From: Cornus controversa
Lineage: Eukaryota; Streptophyta; Magnoliopsida; Cornales; Cornaceae
Assembly (NCBI GenBank): GCA_026545225.1
Contig: CM048847.1
Location: forward strand, 4,216,001 to 4,280,000
DNA: 64,000 bases
Direction of reading: 5' to 3'
Shown here: piece by piece, positions 51,394 through 64,000 of the stretch
Layout: the number at the start of each line of letters is the position of its first letter
Position numbering within the stretch: the first letter of the stretch is position 1
Made by a program: the position numbers and the translations under genes
Notes under the pieces: model-generated
Told to the model about the DNA's origin: nothing
What the model saw: only the letters and a program-made list of their open reading frames with translations
Databases searched by the model: none

Positions 51394-51867
51394 ATGGTCG
51401 GTAGCTTGCTAATTGTTTCCTTTAGATGTCCAAAGGGTCGAACTTGGAACAAAGCTCCATACGGTTGTGATGAAGATCGGATTGACATGTTCGTCACTTC
51501 TTTTGGATGCTTTGATGGTCTAATTTGGAAAAAAGAAACTTACGATTCTGATTATGACACGTCTTCTCAAGGAATGGGGTTTTTGAATCAGAACAACAGA
51601 AACTAAACTTGTTTAAAATAATCGATAGCTTGGGAGTTGTTTCTTTTACTTATCCAGATGCTTGAAGCTGGCATAGAGCACCATACGGTTGTGATCATTC
51701 ATGAGTGCAACAAGGAATTACTCTTTTCGGATCAACTTGCTCGTCGTTTCTTTGGGACGCTTTGATGGTTTCATTTAGAAAAAAGCAGCGTACGATTAGT
51801 TTTATGGCTCGACTTCTCTTGGAATGCGGTTTTGGAATCAAAACAACTTAAATGAAACAAGTTTAAA
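51394..51867. repeat. Shortened satellite unit (474 bp)
   Basis: Same monomer 3 to monomer 6 junction (about 51720-51736), without the extra 18-bp loss. Confidence 0.88.
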
Positions 51868-54809
51868 ATGGTTGGTAGCTCGCTAATTGTTTCCTTTAGA
51901 TGTCCAAACGGTCGAACTTGGAACAAAGCACCATACGGTTGTGATGAGGATCGGATTGACATGTTCGTCAGTTCTTTTGGATGCTTTGATGGTCTAATTT
52001 GGAAAAAAGAAACTTACGATTCTGATTATGGCACGACTTCTCAAGGAATGGGTTTTTGAATCAGAACAACTCAAACTAAACTTGTTTAAAATCATCGATA
52101 GCTTGGGAATTGTTTCTTTTACTTGTCCAGATGGTTGAAGTTGGCATAGAGCATCATACGGTTGTGATCATTCATGAGTGTAGCATGGAATTACAATTTT
52201 CAATTCAGGACGTCCTGACGGTTGAATTTGGCATAAAGCAACGTATAATTCTAAGTATGGCACGATTTCACGTGGATTAGACTTTTCGAATCAGGACAAG
52301 TCAAAGGAAACAAGTTTGAAACCGTTGTTGTCATTCTCTATTCCTCTGGACATCCAGATGCTCAATTCTAGCACAAAGCGCCATACGGTTATCGTCATGC
52401 CTGATTATTGCAAGCAATTGTTCTTTCCGACTCAGAACAACTCAAACAAACATGGATTAAGATTGGATCGACATGCTTGTCATTTCTTTGGGACGCTTTA
52501 ATGCTTTCATTTAGAAAAAAGCAGCATACCATTAGTATTATGGCACAACTTCTCTTGGAATGCGGTTTTTGAATCAAAACAGGTCAAATGAAACAAGTTC
52601 AAAATGGTTGGTAGCTTGCGAATTGTTTCCTTTAGATGTCCAAACGGTCGAACTTGGAACAAAGCACCCTACGGTTGTGATGAAGATCGGATTGACATGT
52701 TCGTCACTTCTATTGCATGCTTTGATGGTCTAATTTGGAAAAAAGAAACTTTCGATTCTGATTATGGCACGACTTCTCAAGGAATGGGTTTTTGATTCAG
52801 AACAACTCAAACTAAACTTGTTTAAAATCATCGATAGCTTGGGAATTGTTTCTTTTACTTGTCTAGATGGTTGAAGTGGGCATAGAGCACCATACGGTTG
52901 TGATCATGCATGAGTGCAGCATGGAATTACTCTTTTCGATTCAAGACGTCCTGACGGTTGAATTTGGCATAAAGCAACGTATAATTGTAGGTATGGCACG
53001 ATTTCACGTGGATTGGAACTTTTTGAATCAGGACAAGTCAAACGAAACAAGTTCGAAACCGTTGTTGTCATTCTCTATTCTTCTGGACATCCAGATGGTC
53101 AATTCTAGCACAAAGCGCCATACGGTTGTCGTCATGCCTGATTATTGCAAGCAATTGTTCTTTCGACTCAGAACAACTCAAACAAACATGGATGAAGATC
53201 GGATTGAAAAGCTCGTCGTTTCTTTGGGACGCTTTGATGGTTTCATTTAGAAAAAAGTAGCGTACGATTAGTATTATGGCATGACTTCACTTGGAATGCG
53301 GTTTTCGAATCAAAATAAGTCAAATGAAACAAGTTTAAAATAGTTGGTAGCTTGCTAATTGTTTCGTTAGATGTCCAAACGGTCGAATTTGGAACAAAGC
53401 ACCATACGGTTGTGATGAAGATCGGATTGACATGTTCGTCACTTCTTTTGGATGCTTTGATGGTCTAATTTGGAAAAAAAAAACTTACGATTCTGATTAT
53501 GGCACGACTTCTCAAGGAATGGGTTTTTGAATCAGAAAAACTCAAACTAAACTTGTTTAAAATCCTTGATAGCTTGGAAATTGTTTCTTTTACTTTTCCA
53601 GATGCTTGAAGTTGGCATAGAGCACCATACGGTTGTGATCATTCATGAGTGCAGCAAGGAATTACTATTTTTGATTCAGGATGTCCTGATGGTTGAATTT
53701 GGCATAAAGCAATGTATAATTCTAAGTATGGCACGATTTCACGTGGATTGGACTTTTCGAATCAGGACAAGTAAAACGAAACAAGTTCGAAACCGTTGTT
53801 GTCATTCTCTAATTTTCTGAACATCCAGATGGTCAATTCTAGCACAAAGCGCCATACGGTTGTCGTCATGCCTGATTATTACAAGCAATTGTTCTTTTCG
53901 ACTCAGTACAACTCAAACAAACATGGATGAAGATCGGATCGACATGCTCGTCGTTTCTTTGGGACGCTTTGATGGTTTCATTTAGAAAAAAGCAGCGTAC
54001 GATTAGTATTATGGCACAACTTCTCTTGGAATGCGGTTTTTGAATCAAAACAACTCAAATAAACAAGTTTAAAATGGTCGGTAGCTTGCTAATTGTTTCC
54101 TTTAGATGTCCAAACGGTCGAACTTGGAACGAAGCACCATACGGTTGTGATGAAGATCGGATTGACATGTTCGTCACTTCTTTTGGATGCTTTGATGGTC
54201 TAATTTGGAAAAAAGAAACTTACGATTCTGATTATGGCACGACTTCTCAAGGAATAGGTTTTTGAATCAGAACAACTCAAACTAAACTTGTTTAAAATCC
54301 TCGGTAGCTTGGGAATTGTTTCTTTTACTTATCTAGATGCTTGAAGTTGGCATAGAGCACCATACGGTTGTGATCATTCATGAGTGCAGCAAGGAATTAC
54401 TATTTTTGATTCAGGATGTCCTGATGGTTGAATTTGGCATAAAGCAATGTATAATTCTAAGTATGGCACGATTTGAAGTGGATTGGACTTTTCGAATCAG
54501 GACAAGTAAAACGAAACAAGTTCGAAACCGTTGTTGTCATTCTCTATTTTTCTGAACATCAAGATGGTCAATTCTAGCACAAAGCGCCATACGGTTGTCG
54601 TCATGCCTGATTATTACAAGCAATTGTTCTTTTCGACTCAGAACAACTCAAACAAACATGGATGAAGATCGGATCGACATGCTCGTCATTTCTTTGGGAC
54701 GCTTTGATGGTTTCATTTAGAAAAAAGTAGCGTACGATTAGTATTATGGCACGACTTCTCTTAGAATGTGGTTTTCTAATCAAAACACCTCAAATGAAAC
54801 AAGTTTAAA

Positions 54810-55283
54810 ATGGTTGGTAGTTTGCTAATTGTTTCTGTTAGATTTCCAAACGGTCGAATTTGGAACAAAGCACCATACGGTTGTGATGAAGATCGGATTG
54901 ACATGTTCGTCACTTCTTTTGGATGCTTTGATGGTCTAATTTGGAAAAAAGAAACTTACGATTCTGATTATCACACGTCTTCTCAAGGAATGGGGTTTTT
55001 AAATCAGAACAACTGAAACTAAACTTGTTTAAAATAATCGATAGCTTGGGAATTGTTTCTTTTACTTATCCAGATGCTTGAAGTTGGCATAGAGCACCAT
55101 ACGGTTGTGATCATTCATGAGTGCAACAAGGAATTACTCTTTTCGGATCAACTTGCTCGTCGTTTCTTTGGGACGCTTTGATGGTTTCATTTAGAAAAAA
55201 GTAGCGTACGATTAGTATTATGGCATGACTTCTCTTGGAATGCGGTTTTCGAATCAAAATAACTCAAATGAAACAAGTTTAAA
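54810..55283. repeat. Shortened satellite unit (474 bp)
   Basis: Same junction at about 55136-55152. Begins with the variant GTTAGATTTCCAAACGG. Confidence 0.88.
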
Positions 55284-56018
55284 ATAGTTGGTAGCTTGCT
55301 AATTGTTTCCGTTAGATGTCCAAACGGTCGAATTTGGAACAAAGCACCATACGGTTGTGATGAAGATCGGATTGACATGTTCGTCACTTCTTTTGGATGC
55401 TTTGATGGTCTAATTTGGAAAAAAAAAACTTACGATTCTGATTATGGCACGACTTCTCAAGGAATGGGTTTTTGAATCAGAAAAACTCAAACTAAACTTG
55501 TTTAAAATCCTTGATAGCTTGGGAATTGTTTCTTTTACTTTTCCAGATGGTTGAAGTTGGCATAGAGCACCATACGGTTGTGATCATTCATGAGTGCAGC
55601 AAGGAATTACTATTTTTGATTCAGGATGTCCTGATGGTTGAATTTGGCATAAAGCAATGTATAATTCTAAGTATGGCACGATTTCACGTGGATTGGACTT
55701 TTCGAATCAGGACAAGTAAAACGAAACAAGTTCGAAACCGTTGTTGTCATTCTCTAATTTTCTGAACATCCAGATGGTCAATTCTAGCACAAAGCGCCAT
55801 ACGGTTGTCGTCATGCCTGATTATTACAAGCAATTGTTCTTTTCGACTCAGAACAACTCAAACAAACATGGATGAAGATCGGATCGACATGCTCGTCGTT
55901 TCTTTGGGACGCTTTGATGGTTTCATTTAGAAAAAAGCAGCGTACGATTAGTATTATGGCACAACTTCTCTTGGAATGCGGTTTTCGAATCAAAACAACA
56001 CAAATAAACAAGTTTAAA

Positions 56019-56492
56019 ATGGTCGGTAGCTTGCTAATTGTTTCCTTTAGATGTCCAAAGGGTCGAACTTGGAACAAAGCTCCATACGGTTGTGATGAAG
56101 ATCGGATTGACATGTTCGTCACTTCTTTTGGATGCTTTGATGGTCTAATTTGGAAAAAAGAAACTTACGATTCTGATTATGACACGTCTTCTCAAGGAAT
56201 GGGGTTTTTGAATCAGAACAACAGAAACTAAACTTGTTTAAAATAATCGATAGCTTGGGAATTGTTTCTTTTACTTATCTAGATGCTTGAAGTTGGCATA
56301 GAGCACCATACGGTTGTGATCATTCATGAGTGCAACAAGGAATTACTCTTTTCGGATCAACTTGCTCGTCGTTTCTTTGGGACGCTTTGATGGTTTCATT
56401 TACAAAAAAGCAGCGTACGATTAGTATTATGGCTCGACTTCTCTTGGAATGCGATTTTGGAATCAAAACAACTTAAATGAAACAAGTTTAAA
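56019..56492. repeat. Shortened satellite unit (474 bp)
   Basis: Same junction at about 56345-56361. Carries CCAAAGGGTCG in place of CCAAACGGTCG. Confidence 0.88.
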
Positions 56493-57228
56493 ATGGTTGG
56501 TAGCTTGCTAATTGTTTCCTTTAGATGTCCAAACGGTCGAACTTGGAACAAAGCACCATACGGTTGTGATGAGGATCGGATTGACATGTTCGTCACTTCT
56601 TTTGGATGCTTTGATGGTCTAATTTGGAAAAAAGAAACTTACGATTCTGATTATGGCACGACTTCTCAAGGAATGGGTTTTTGAATCAGAACAACTCAAA
56701 CTAAACTTGTTTAAAATCATCGATAGCTTGGGAATTGTTTCTTTTACTTGTCCAGATGGTTGAAGTTGGCATAGAGCATCATACGGTTGTGATCATTCAT
56801 GAGTGTAGCATGGAATTACACTTTTCGATTCAGGACGTCCTGACGGTTGAATTTGGCATAAAGCAACGTATAATTCTAAGTATGGCACGATTTCACGTGG
56901 ATTAGACTTTTCGAATAAGGACAAGTCAAAGGAAACAAGTTTGAAACCGTTGTTGTCATTCTCTATTCCTCTGGACATCCAGATGCTCAATTCTAGCACA
57001 AAGCGCCATACGGTTATCGTCATGCCTGATTATTGCAAGCAATTGTTCTTTCCGACTCAGAACAACTCAAACAAACATGGATTAAGATTGGATCGACATG
57101 CTTGTCGTTTCTTTGGGACGCTTTAATGCTTTCATTTAGAAAAAAGCTGCATACCATTAGTATTATGGCACAACTTCTCTTGGAATGCGGTTTTTGAATC
57201 AAAACAGGTCAAATGAAACAAGTTCAAA

Positions 57229-59435
57229 ATGGTTGGTAGCTTGCTAATTATTTCCTTTAGATGTCCAAACGGTCGAACTTGGAACAAAGCACCATACGGT
57301 TGTGATGAAGATCGGATTGACATGTTCGTCACTTCTATTGCATGCTTTGATGGTCTAATTTGGAAAAAAGAAACTTTCGATTCTGATTATGGCACGACTT
57401 CTCAAGGAATGGGTTTTTGAATCAGAACAACTCAAACTAAACTTGTTTAAAATCATCGATAGCTTGGGAATTGTTTCTTTTACTTGTCTAGATGGTTGAA
57501 GTTGGCATAGAGCACCATACAGTTGTGATCATGCATGAGTGCAGCATGGAATTACTCTTTTCGATTCAAGACGTCCTGACGGTTGAATTTGGCATAAAGC
57601 AACGTATAATTCTAGGAATGGCACGATTTCACGTGGATTGGAACTTTTCGAATCAGGACAAGTCAAACGAAACAAGTTCGAAACCGTTGTTGTCATTCTC
57701 TAATTTTCTGAACATCCAGATGGTCAATTCTAGCACAAAGCGCCATACGGTTGTCGTCATACCTGATTATTACAAGCAATTGTTCTTTTCGACTCAGAAC
57801 AACTCAAACAAACATGGATGAAGATCGGATCGACATGCTCATCGTTTCTTTGGGACGCTTTGATGGTTTCATTTAGAAAAAAGCAGCGTACGATTAGTAT
57901 TATGGCACAACTTCTCTTGGAATGCGGTTTTTGAATCAAAACAACTCAAATAAACAAGTTTAAAATGGTCGGTAGCTTGCTAATTGTTTCCTTTAGATGT
58001 CCAAACGGTCGAACTTGGAACGAAGGACCATACGGTTGTGATGAAGATCGGATTGACATGTTCGTCACTTCTTTTGGATGCTTTGATGGTCTAATTTGGA
58101 AAAAAGAAACTTACGATTCTGATTATGGCACGACTTCTCAAGGAATAGGTTTTTGAATCAGAACAACTCAAACTAAACTTGTTTAAAATCCTCGGAAGCT
58201 TGGGAATTGTTTCTTTTACTTTTCCAGATGGTTGAAGTTGGCATAGAGCACCATACGGTTGTGATCATTCATGAGTGCAGCAAGGAATTACTATTTTTGA
58301 TTCAGGATGTCCTGATGGTTGAATTTGGCATAAAGCAATGTATAATTCTAAGTATGGCACGATTTGAAGTGGATTGGACTTTTCGAATCAGGACAATTAA
58401 AACGAAACAAATTTGAAACCGTTGTTGTCATTCTCTATTTTTTTGACAATCCAGATGGTCAATTCTAGCACAAAGCGCCATACGGTTGTCGTCATGCCTG
58501 ATTATTACAAGCAATTGTTCTTTTCGACTCAGAACAACTCAAACAAACATGGATGAAGATCGGATCGACATGCTCGTCGTTTCTTTGGGACGCTTTGATG
58601 GTTTCATTTAGAAAAAAGCAGCGTACGATTAGTATTATGGCACAACTTCTCTTGGAATGCGGTTTTTGAATCAAAACAACTCAAATAAACAAGTTTAAAA
58701 TGGTCGGTAGCTTGCTAATTGTTTCCTTTAGATGTCCAAACGGTCGAACTTGGAACGAAGCACCATACGGTTGTGATGAAGATCGGATTGACATGTTCGT
58801 CACTTCTTTTGGATGCTTTGATGGTCTAATTTGGAAAAAAGAAACTTACGATTCTGATTATGGCACGACTTCTCAAGGAATAGGTTTTTGAATCAGAACA
58901 ACTCAAACTAAACTTGTTTAAAATCCTCGGTAGCTTGGGAATTGTTTCTTTTACTTTTTCAGATGGTTGAAGTTGGCATAGAGCACCATACGGTTGTGAT
59001 CATTCATGAGTGCAGCAAGGAATTACTATTTTTGATTCAGGATGTCCTGATGGTTGAATTTGGCATAAAGCAATGTATAATTCTAAGTATGGCACGATTT
59101 CACGTGGATTGGACTTTTCGAATCAGGACAAGTCAAACGAAACAAGTTCAAAACCGTTGTTGTCATTCTCTATTTTTCTGAACATCCAGATGGTCAATTC
59201 TAGCACAAAGCGCCATACGGTTGTCGTCATGCCTGATTATTACAAGCAATTGTTCTTTTCGACTCAGAACAACTCAAACAAACATGGATGAAGATCGGAT
59301 CGACATGCTCGTCATTTCTTTGGGACGCTTTGATGGTTTCATTTAGAAAAAAGTAGCGTACGATTAGTATTATGGCACGACTTCTCTTAGAATGTGGTTT
59401 TCTAATCAAAACAACTCAAATGAAACAAGTTTAAA
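57229..59435. repeat. Three-unit duplication, copy 1 (2207 bp)
   Basis: Matches 59436-61642 over most of its length. Shared markers include GCCATACAGTTG or CACCATACAGTTG at about 57525 and 59732, GAAGGACCATACGG at about 58024 and 60231, and TTTTTTTGACAATCC at about 58440 and 60647. Confidence 0.85.
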
Positions 59436-61642
59436 ATGGTTGGTAGTTTGCTAATTGTTTCTGTTAGATTTCCAAACGGTCGAATTTGGAACAAAGCACC
59501 ATACGGTTGTGATGAAGATCGGATTGACATGTTCGTCACTTCTATTGCATGCTTTGATGGTCTAATTTGGAAAAAAGAAACTTTCGATTCTGATTATGGC
59601 ACGACTTCTCAAGGAATGGGTTTTTGAATCAGAACAACTCAAACTAAACTTGTTTAAAATCATCGATAGCTTGGGAATTGTTTCTTTTACTTGTCTAGAT
59701 GGTTGAAGTTGGCATAGAGCACCATACAGTTGTGATCATGCATGAGTGCAGCATGGAATTACTCTTTTCGATTCAAGACGTCCTGACGGTTGAATTTGGC
59801 ATAAAGCAACGTATAATTCTAGGAATGGCACGATTTCACGTGGATTGGAACTTTTCGAATCAGGACAAGTCAAACGAAACAAGTTCGAAACCGTTGTTGT
59901 CATTCTCTAATTTTCTGAACATCCAGATGGTCAATTCTAGCACAAAGCGCCATACGGTTGTCGTCATACCTGATTATTACAAGCAATTGTTCTTTTCGAC
60001 TCAGAACAACTCAAACAAACATGGATGAAGATCGGATCGACATGCTCATCGTTTCTTTGGGACGCTTTGATGGTTTCATTTAGAAAAAAGCAGCGTACGA
60101 TTAGTATTATGGCACAACTTCTCTTGGAATGCGGTTTTTGAATCAAAACAACTCAAATAAACAAGTTTAAAATGGTCGGTAGCTTGCTAATTGTTTCCTT
60201 TAGATGTCCAAACGGTCGAACTTGGAACGAAGGACCATACGGTTGTGATGAAGATCGGATTGACATGTTCGTCACTTCTTTTGGATGCTTTGATGGTCTA
60301 ATTTGGAAAAAAGAAACTTACGATTCTGATTATGGCACGACTTCTCAAGGAATAGGTTTTTGAATCAGAACAACTCAAACTAAACTTGTTTAAAATCCTC
60401 GGAAGCTTGGGAATTGTTTCTTTTACTTTTCCAGATGGTTGAAGTTGGCATAGAGCACCATACGGTTGTGATCATTCATGAGTGCAGCAAGGAATTACTA
60501 TTTTTGATTCAGGATGTCCTGATGGTTGAATTTGGCATAAAGCAATGTATAATTCTAAGTATGGCACGATTTGAAGTGGATTGGACTTTTCGAATCAGGA
60601 CAATTAAAACGAAACAAATTTGAAACCGTTGTTGTCATTCTCTATTTTTTTGACAATCCAGATGGTCAATTCTAGCACAAAGCGCCATACGGTTGTCGTC
60701 ATGCCTGATTATTACAAGCAATTGTTCTTTTCGACTCAGAACAACTCAAACAAACATGGATGAAGATCGGATCGACATGCTCGTCGTTTCTTTGGGACGC
60801 TTTGATGGTTTCATTTAGAAAAAAGCAGCGTACGATTAGTATTATGGCACAACTTCTCTTGGAATGCGGTTTTTGAATCAAAACAACTCAAATAAACAAG
60901 TTTAAAATGGTCGGTAGCTTGCTAATTGTTTCCTTTAGATGTCCAAACGGTCGAACTTGGAACGAAGCACCATACGGTTGTGATGAAGATCGGATTGACA
61001 TGTTCGTCACTTCTTTTGGATGCTTTGATGGTCTAATTTGGAAAAAAGAAACTTACGATTCTGATTATGGCACGACTTCTCAAGGAATAGGTTTTTGAAT
61101 CAGAACAACTCAAACTAAACTTGTTTAAAATCCTCGGTAGCTTGGGAATTGTTTCTTTTACTTTTTCAGATGGTTGAAGTTGGCATAGAGCACCATACGG
61201 TTGTGATCATTCATGAGTGCAGCAAGGAATTACTATTTTTGATTCAGGATGTCCTGATGGTTGAATTTGGCATAAAGCAATGTATAATTCTAAGTATGGC
61301 ACGATTTGAAGTGGATTGGACTTTTCGAATCAGGACAAGTAAAACGAAACAAGTTCGAAACCGTTGTTGTCATTCTCTATTTTTCTGAACATCCAGATGG
61401 TCAATTCTAGCACAAAGCGCCATACGGTTGTCGTTATGCCTGATTATTACAAGCAATTGTTCTTTTCGACTCAGAACAACTCAAACAAACATGGATGAAG
61501 ATCGGATCGACAAGCTCGTCATTTCTTTGGGACGCTTTGATGGTTTCATTTAGAAAAAAGTAGCGTACGATTAGTATTATGGCACGACTTCTCTTAGAAT
61601 GTGGTTTTCTAATCAAAACAACTCAAATGAAACAAGTTTAAA
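59436..61642. repeat. Three-unit duplication, copy 2, starting with a chimeric unit
   Basis: The first unit starts like the one at 61643 (TTGGTAGTTTGC, GTTAGATTTCC) but from about 59543 continues like the one at 57229 (TCTATTGCATGC, AACTTTCGATTC). The switch lies in the identical stretch at about 59487-59543. This is the product expected from unequal crossing-over with a three-unit offset. Confidence 0.85.
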
Positions 61643-62116
61643 ATGGTTGGTAGTTTGCTAATTGTTTCTGTTAGATTTCCAAACGGTCGAATTTGGAACA
61701 AAGCACCATACGGTTGTGATGAAGATCGGATTGACATGTTCGTCACTTCTTTTGGATGCTTTGATGGTCTAATTTGGAAAAAAGAAACTTACGATTCTGA
61801 TTATGACACGTCTTCTCAAGGAATGGGGTTTTTGAATCAGAACAACTGAAACTAAACTTGTTTAAAATAATCGATAGCTTGGGAATTGTTTCTTTTACTT
61901 ATCCAGATGCTTGAAGTTGGCATAGAGCACCATACAGTTGTGATCATTCATGAGTGCAACAAGGAATTACTCTTTTCGGATCAACTTGCTCGTCGTTTCT
62001 TTGGGACGCTTTGATGGTTTCATTTAGAAAAAAGTAGCGTACGATTAGTATTATGGCATGACTTCTCTTGGAATGCGGTTTTCGAATCAAAATAACTGAA
62101 ATGAAACAAGTTTAAA
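61643..62116. repeat. Shortened satellite unit (474 bp)
   Basis: Same monomer 3 to monomer 6 junction at about 61969-61985; partner of 54810-55283 at offset 6833. Confidence 0.88.
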
Positions 62117-62851
62117 ATAGTTGGTAGCTTGCTAATTGTTTCCGTTAGATGTCCAAACGGTCGAATTTGGAACAAAGCACCATACGGTTGTGATGAAGAT
62201 CGGATTGACATGTTCGTCACTTCTTTTGGATGCTTTGATGGTCTAATTTGGAAAAAGAAAACTTACGATTCTGATTATGGCACGACTTCTCAAGGAATGG
62301 GTTTTTGAATCAGAAAAACTCAAACTAAACTTGTTTAAAATCCTTGATAGCTTGGGAATTGTTTCTTTTACTTTTCCAGATGGTTGAAGTTGGCATAGAG
62401 CACCATACGGTTGTGATCATTCATGAGTGCAGCAAGGAATTACTATTTTTGATTCAGGATGTCCTGATGGTTGAATTTGGCATAAAGCAATGTATAATTC
62501 TAAGTATGGCACGATTTCACGTGGATTGGACTTTTCGAATCAGGACAAGTAAAACGAAACAAGTTCGAAACCGTTGTTGTCATTCTCTAATTTTCTGAAC
62601 ATCCAGATGGTCAATTCTAGCACAAAGCGCCATACGGTTGTCGTCATGCCTGATTATTACAAGCAATTGTTCTTTTCGACTCAGAACAACTCAAACAAAC
62701 ATGGATGAAGATCGGATCGACATGCTCGTCGTTTCTTTGGGACGCTTTGATGGTTTCATTTAGAAAAAAGCAGCGTACGATTAGTATTATGGCACAACTT
62801 CTCTTGGAATGCGGTTTTCGAATCAAAACAACATAAATAAACAAGTTTAAA

Positions 62852-63325
62852 ATGGTCGGTAGCTTGCTAATTGTTTCCTTTAGATGTCCAAAGGGTCGAA
62901 CTTGGAACAAAGCTCCATACGGTTGTGATGAAGATCGGATTGACATGTTCGTCACTTCTTTTGGATGCTTTGATGGTCTAATTTGGAAAAAAGAAACTTA
63001 CGATTCTGATTATGACACGTCTTCTCAAGGAATGGGGTTTTTGAATCAGAACAACAGAAACTAAACTTGTTTAAAATAATCGATAGCTTGGGAATTGTTT
63101 CTTTTACTTATCTAGATGCTTGAAGTTGGCATAGAGCACCATACGGTTGTGATCATTCATGAGTGCAACAAGGAATTACTCTTTTCGGATCAACTTGCTC
63201 GTCGTTTCTTTGGGACGCTTTGATGGTTTCATTTACAAAAAAGCAGCGTACGATTAGTATTATGGCTCGACTTCTCTTGGAATGCGATTTTGGAATCAAA
63301 ACAACTTAAATGAAACAAGTTTAAA
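62852..63325. repeat. Shortened satellite unit (474 bp)
   Basis: Same junction at about 63178-63194; partner of 56019-56492. Confidence 0.88.
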
Positions 63326-64000
63326 ATGGTTGGTAGCTTGCTAATTGTTTCCTTTAGATGTCCAAACGGTCGAACTTGGAACAAAGCACCATACGGTTGT
63401 GATGAGGATCGGATTGACATGTTCGTCACTTCTTTTGGATGCTTTGATGGTCTAATTTGGAAAAAAGAAACTTACGATTCTGATTATGGCACGACTTCTC
63501 AAGGAATGGGTTTTTGAATCAGAACAACTCAAACTAAACTTGTTTAAAATCATCGATAGCTTGGGAATTGTTTCTTTTACTTGTCCAGATGGTTGAAGTT
63601 GGCATAGAGCATCATACGGTTGTGATCATTCATGAGTGTAGCATGGAATTACACTTTTCGATTCAGGACGTCCTGACGGTTGAATTTGGCATAAAGCAAC
63701 GTATAATTCTAAGTATGGCACGATTTCACGTGGATTAGACTTTTCGAATCAGGACAAGTCAAAGGAAACAAGTTTGAAACCGTTGTTGTCATTCTCTATT
63801 CCTCTGGACATCCAGATGCTCAATTCTAGCACAAAGCGCCATACGGTTATCGTCATGCCTGATTATTGCAAGCAATTGTTCTTTCCGACTCAGAACAACT
63901 CAAACAAACATGGATTAAGATTGGATCGACATGCTTGTCGTTTCTTTGGGACGCTTTAATGCTTTCATTTAGAAAAAAGCTGCATACCATTAGTATTATG

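Larger units (their letters stand above)
49659..54809. repeat. Divergent satellite block with deleted units
   Basis: From here units carry many changes not seen upstream, for example GTTAGATTTCCAAACGG, TCATCGATAGCTTGGG and GACGTCCTGACGG. Shortened units appear. Several units match ones 4625 bp downstream (51868 with 56493, 52604 with 57229). No foreign insertion and no gene are seen. Confidence 0.8.
54810..61642. repeat. Ten-unit higher-order repeat of mixed unit lengths (6833 bp)
   Basis: Eight full and two shortened units (474, 735, 474, then eight of 735-736 bp less the shortened ones) repeat at an offset of 6833 bp: 54810 with 61643, 55284 with 62117, 56019 with 62852, 56493 with 63326. 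The second copy runs out of the window. Confidence 0.82.
33768..64000. repeat. Complex satellite array, right arm
   Basis: Continues the same array. Unit anchors are at 34020, 34755, 35491, 36225, 36961, 37696, 38432, 39166, 39902, 40637, 41373, 42109, 42845, 43581, 44317, 45052, 45788, 46524, 47260, 47996, 48732, 49467, 50203, 50659, 51394, 51868, 52604, 53340, 54074, 54810, 55284, 56019, 56493, 57229, 57965, 58700, 59436, 60172, 60907, 61643, 62117, 62852 and 63326. Divergence rises sharply after about 49.7 kb. The array leaves the window at 64000. No genes are present. Confidence 0.98.
61643..64000. repeat. Next copy of the 6833-bp higher-order repeat (cut by window end)
   Basis: Follows the unit order of 54810 onward, with few differences over the 2.36 kb visible. 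Confidence 0.82.

Noticed and set aside
1..64000. CRISPR-like array of regularly spaced repeats
   Set aside because: The repeat and the spacing are both repetitive; there are no unique spacers, the period is 736 bp, and the setting is a plant genome.
1..64000. Direct assignment as the centromeric satellite
   Set aside because: Array size, HOR structure and a chromovirus-type insertion would fit, but pericentromeric and subtelomeric satellites look the same. No CENP-B-box match was seen, and CENH3 data would be needed.

Overview
The window is non-genic heterochromatin from a nuclear genome, almost certainly a flowering plant. The evidence is a primer-binding site of the tRNA-iMet type used by plant Ty3/gypsy retrotransposons, the polypurine tract and polyprotein tail of the same superfamily, a non-autonomous element with 4.3-kb LTRs, and a long complex satellite. 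I cannot name a species. I find no convincing protein-coding gene, no rRNA or tRNA gene and no CRISPR array.

Layout. (1) 1-22610 and 33768-64000 are one tandem satellite array with a basic unit of about 736 bp, about 74 unit starts in the window. The array runs off both ends. Each unit holds six related monomers: four of about 142 bp and two shortened to about 81-87 bp. Units are grouped into higher-order repeats (HORs) whose size changes along the window: about 5152 bp (7 units) at 5.2-15.0 kb, 2941 bp (4 units) at 16.2-39.9 kb across the insertion, 4415 bp (6 units, with a nested 3-unit period of 2208 bp) at 40.8-49.7 kb, and a more divergent domain at 50-64 kb. That last domain has an HOR of 6833 bp that includes deleted units of 474 bp. 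(2) 22611-33767 is one LTR retrotransposon inserted into a satellite unit and flanked by a 5-bp target duplication, ATCCA. Removing the element and one copy of the duplication restores a 736-bp unit.

The retrotransposon lies on the minus strand: 5' LTR 29456-33767, PBS 29441-29452, a 2.57-kb internal region without gag-pol, polypurine tract 26890-26903, 3' LTR 22611-26889. Its LTRs differ by two length changes (29 bp and 4 bp) and the three substitutions I found, so it is young. It keeps the cis signals needed for reverse transcription but no enzymes, as in LARD-type elements that depend on an autonomous partner. An ANFEDEIP-stop vestige just before the polypurine tract suggests descent from a Ty3/gypsy chromovirus.

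The most unusual signals are: a series of inverted repeats in the LTR with different stems but a nearly constant loop (CTCCGA); PBS-like modules with T-arm-like hairpins repeated at 102-bp spacing next to the true PBS; a readable unequal-crossover product in the satellite (chimeric unit at 59436); and one shared deletion junction behind all the short units.
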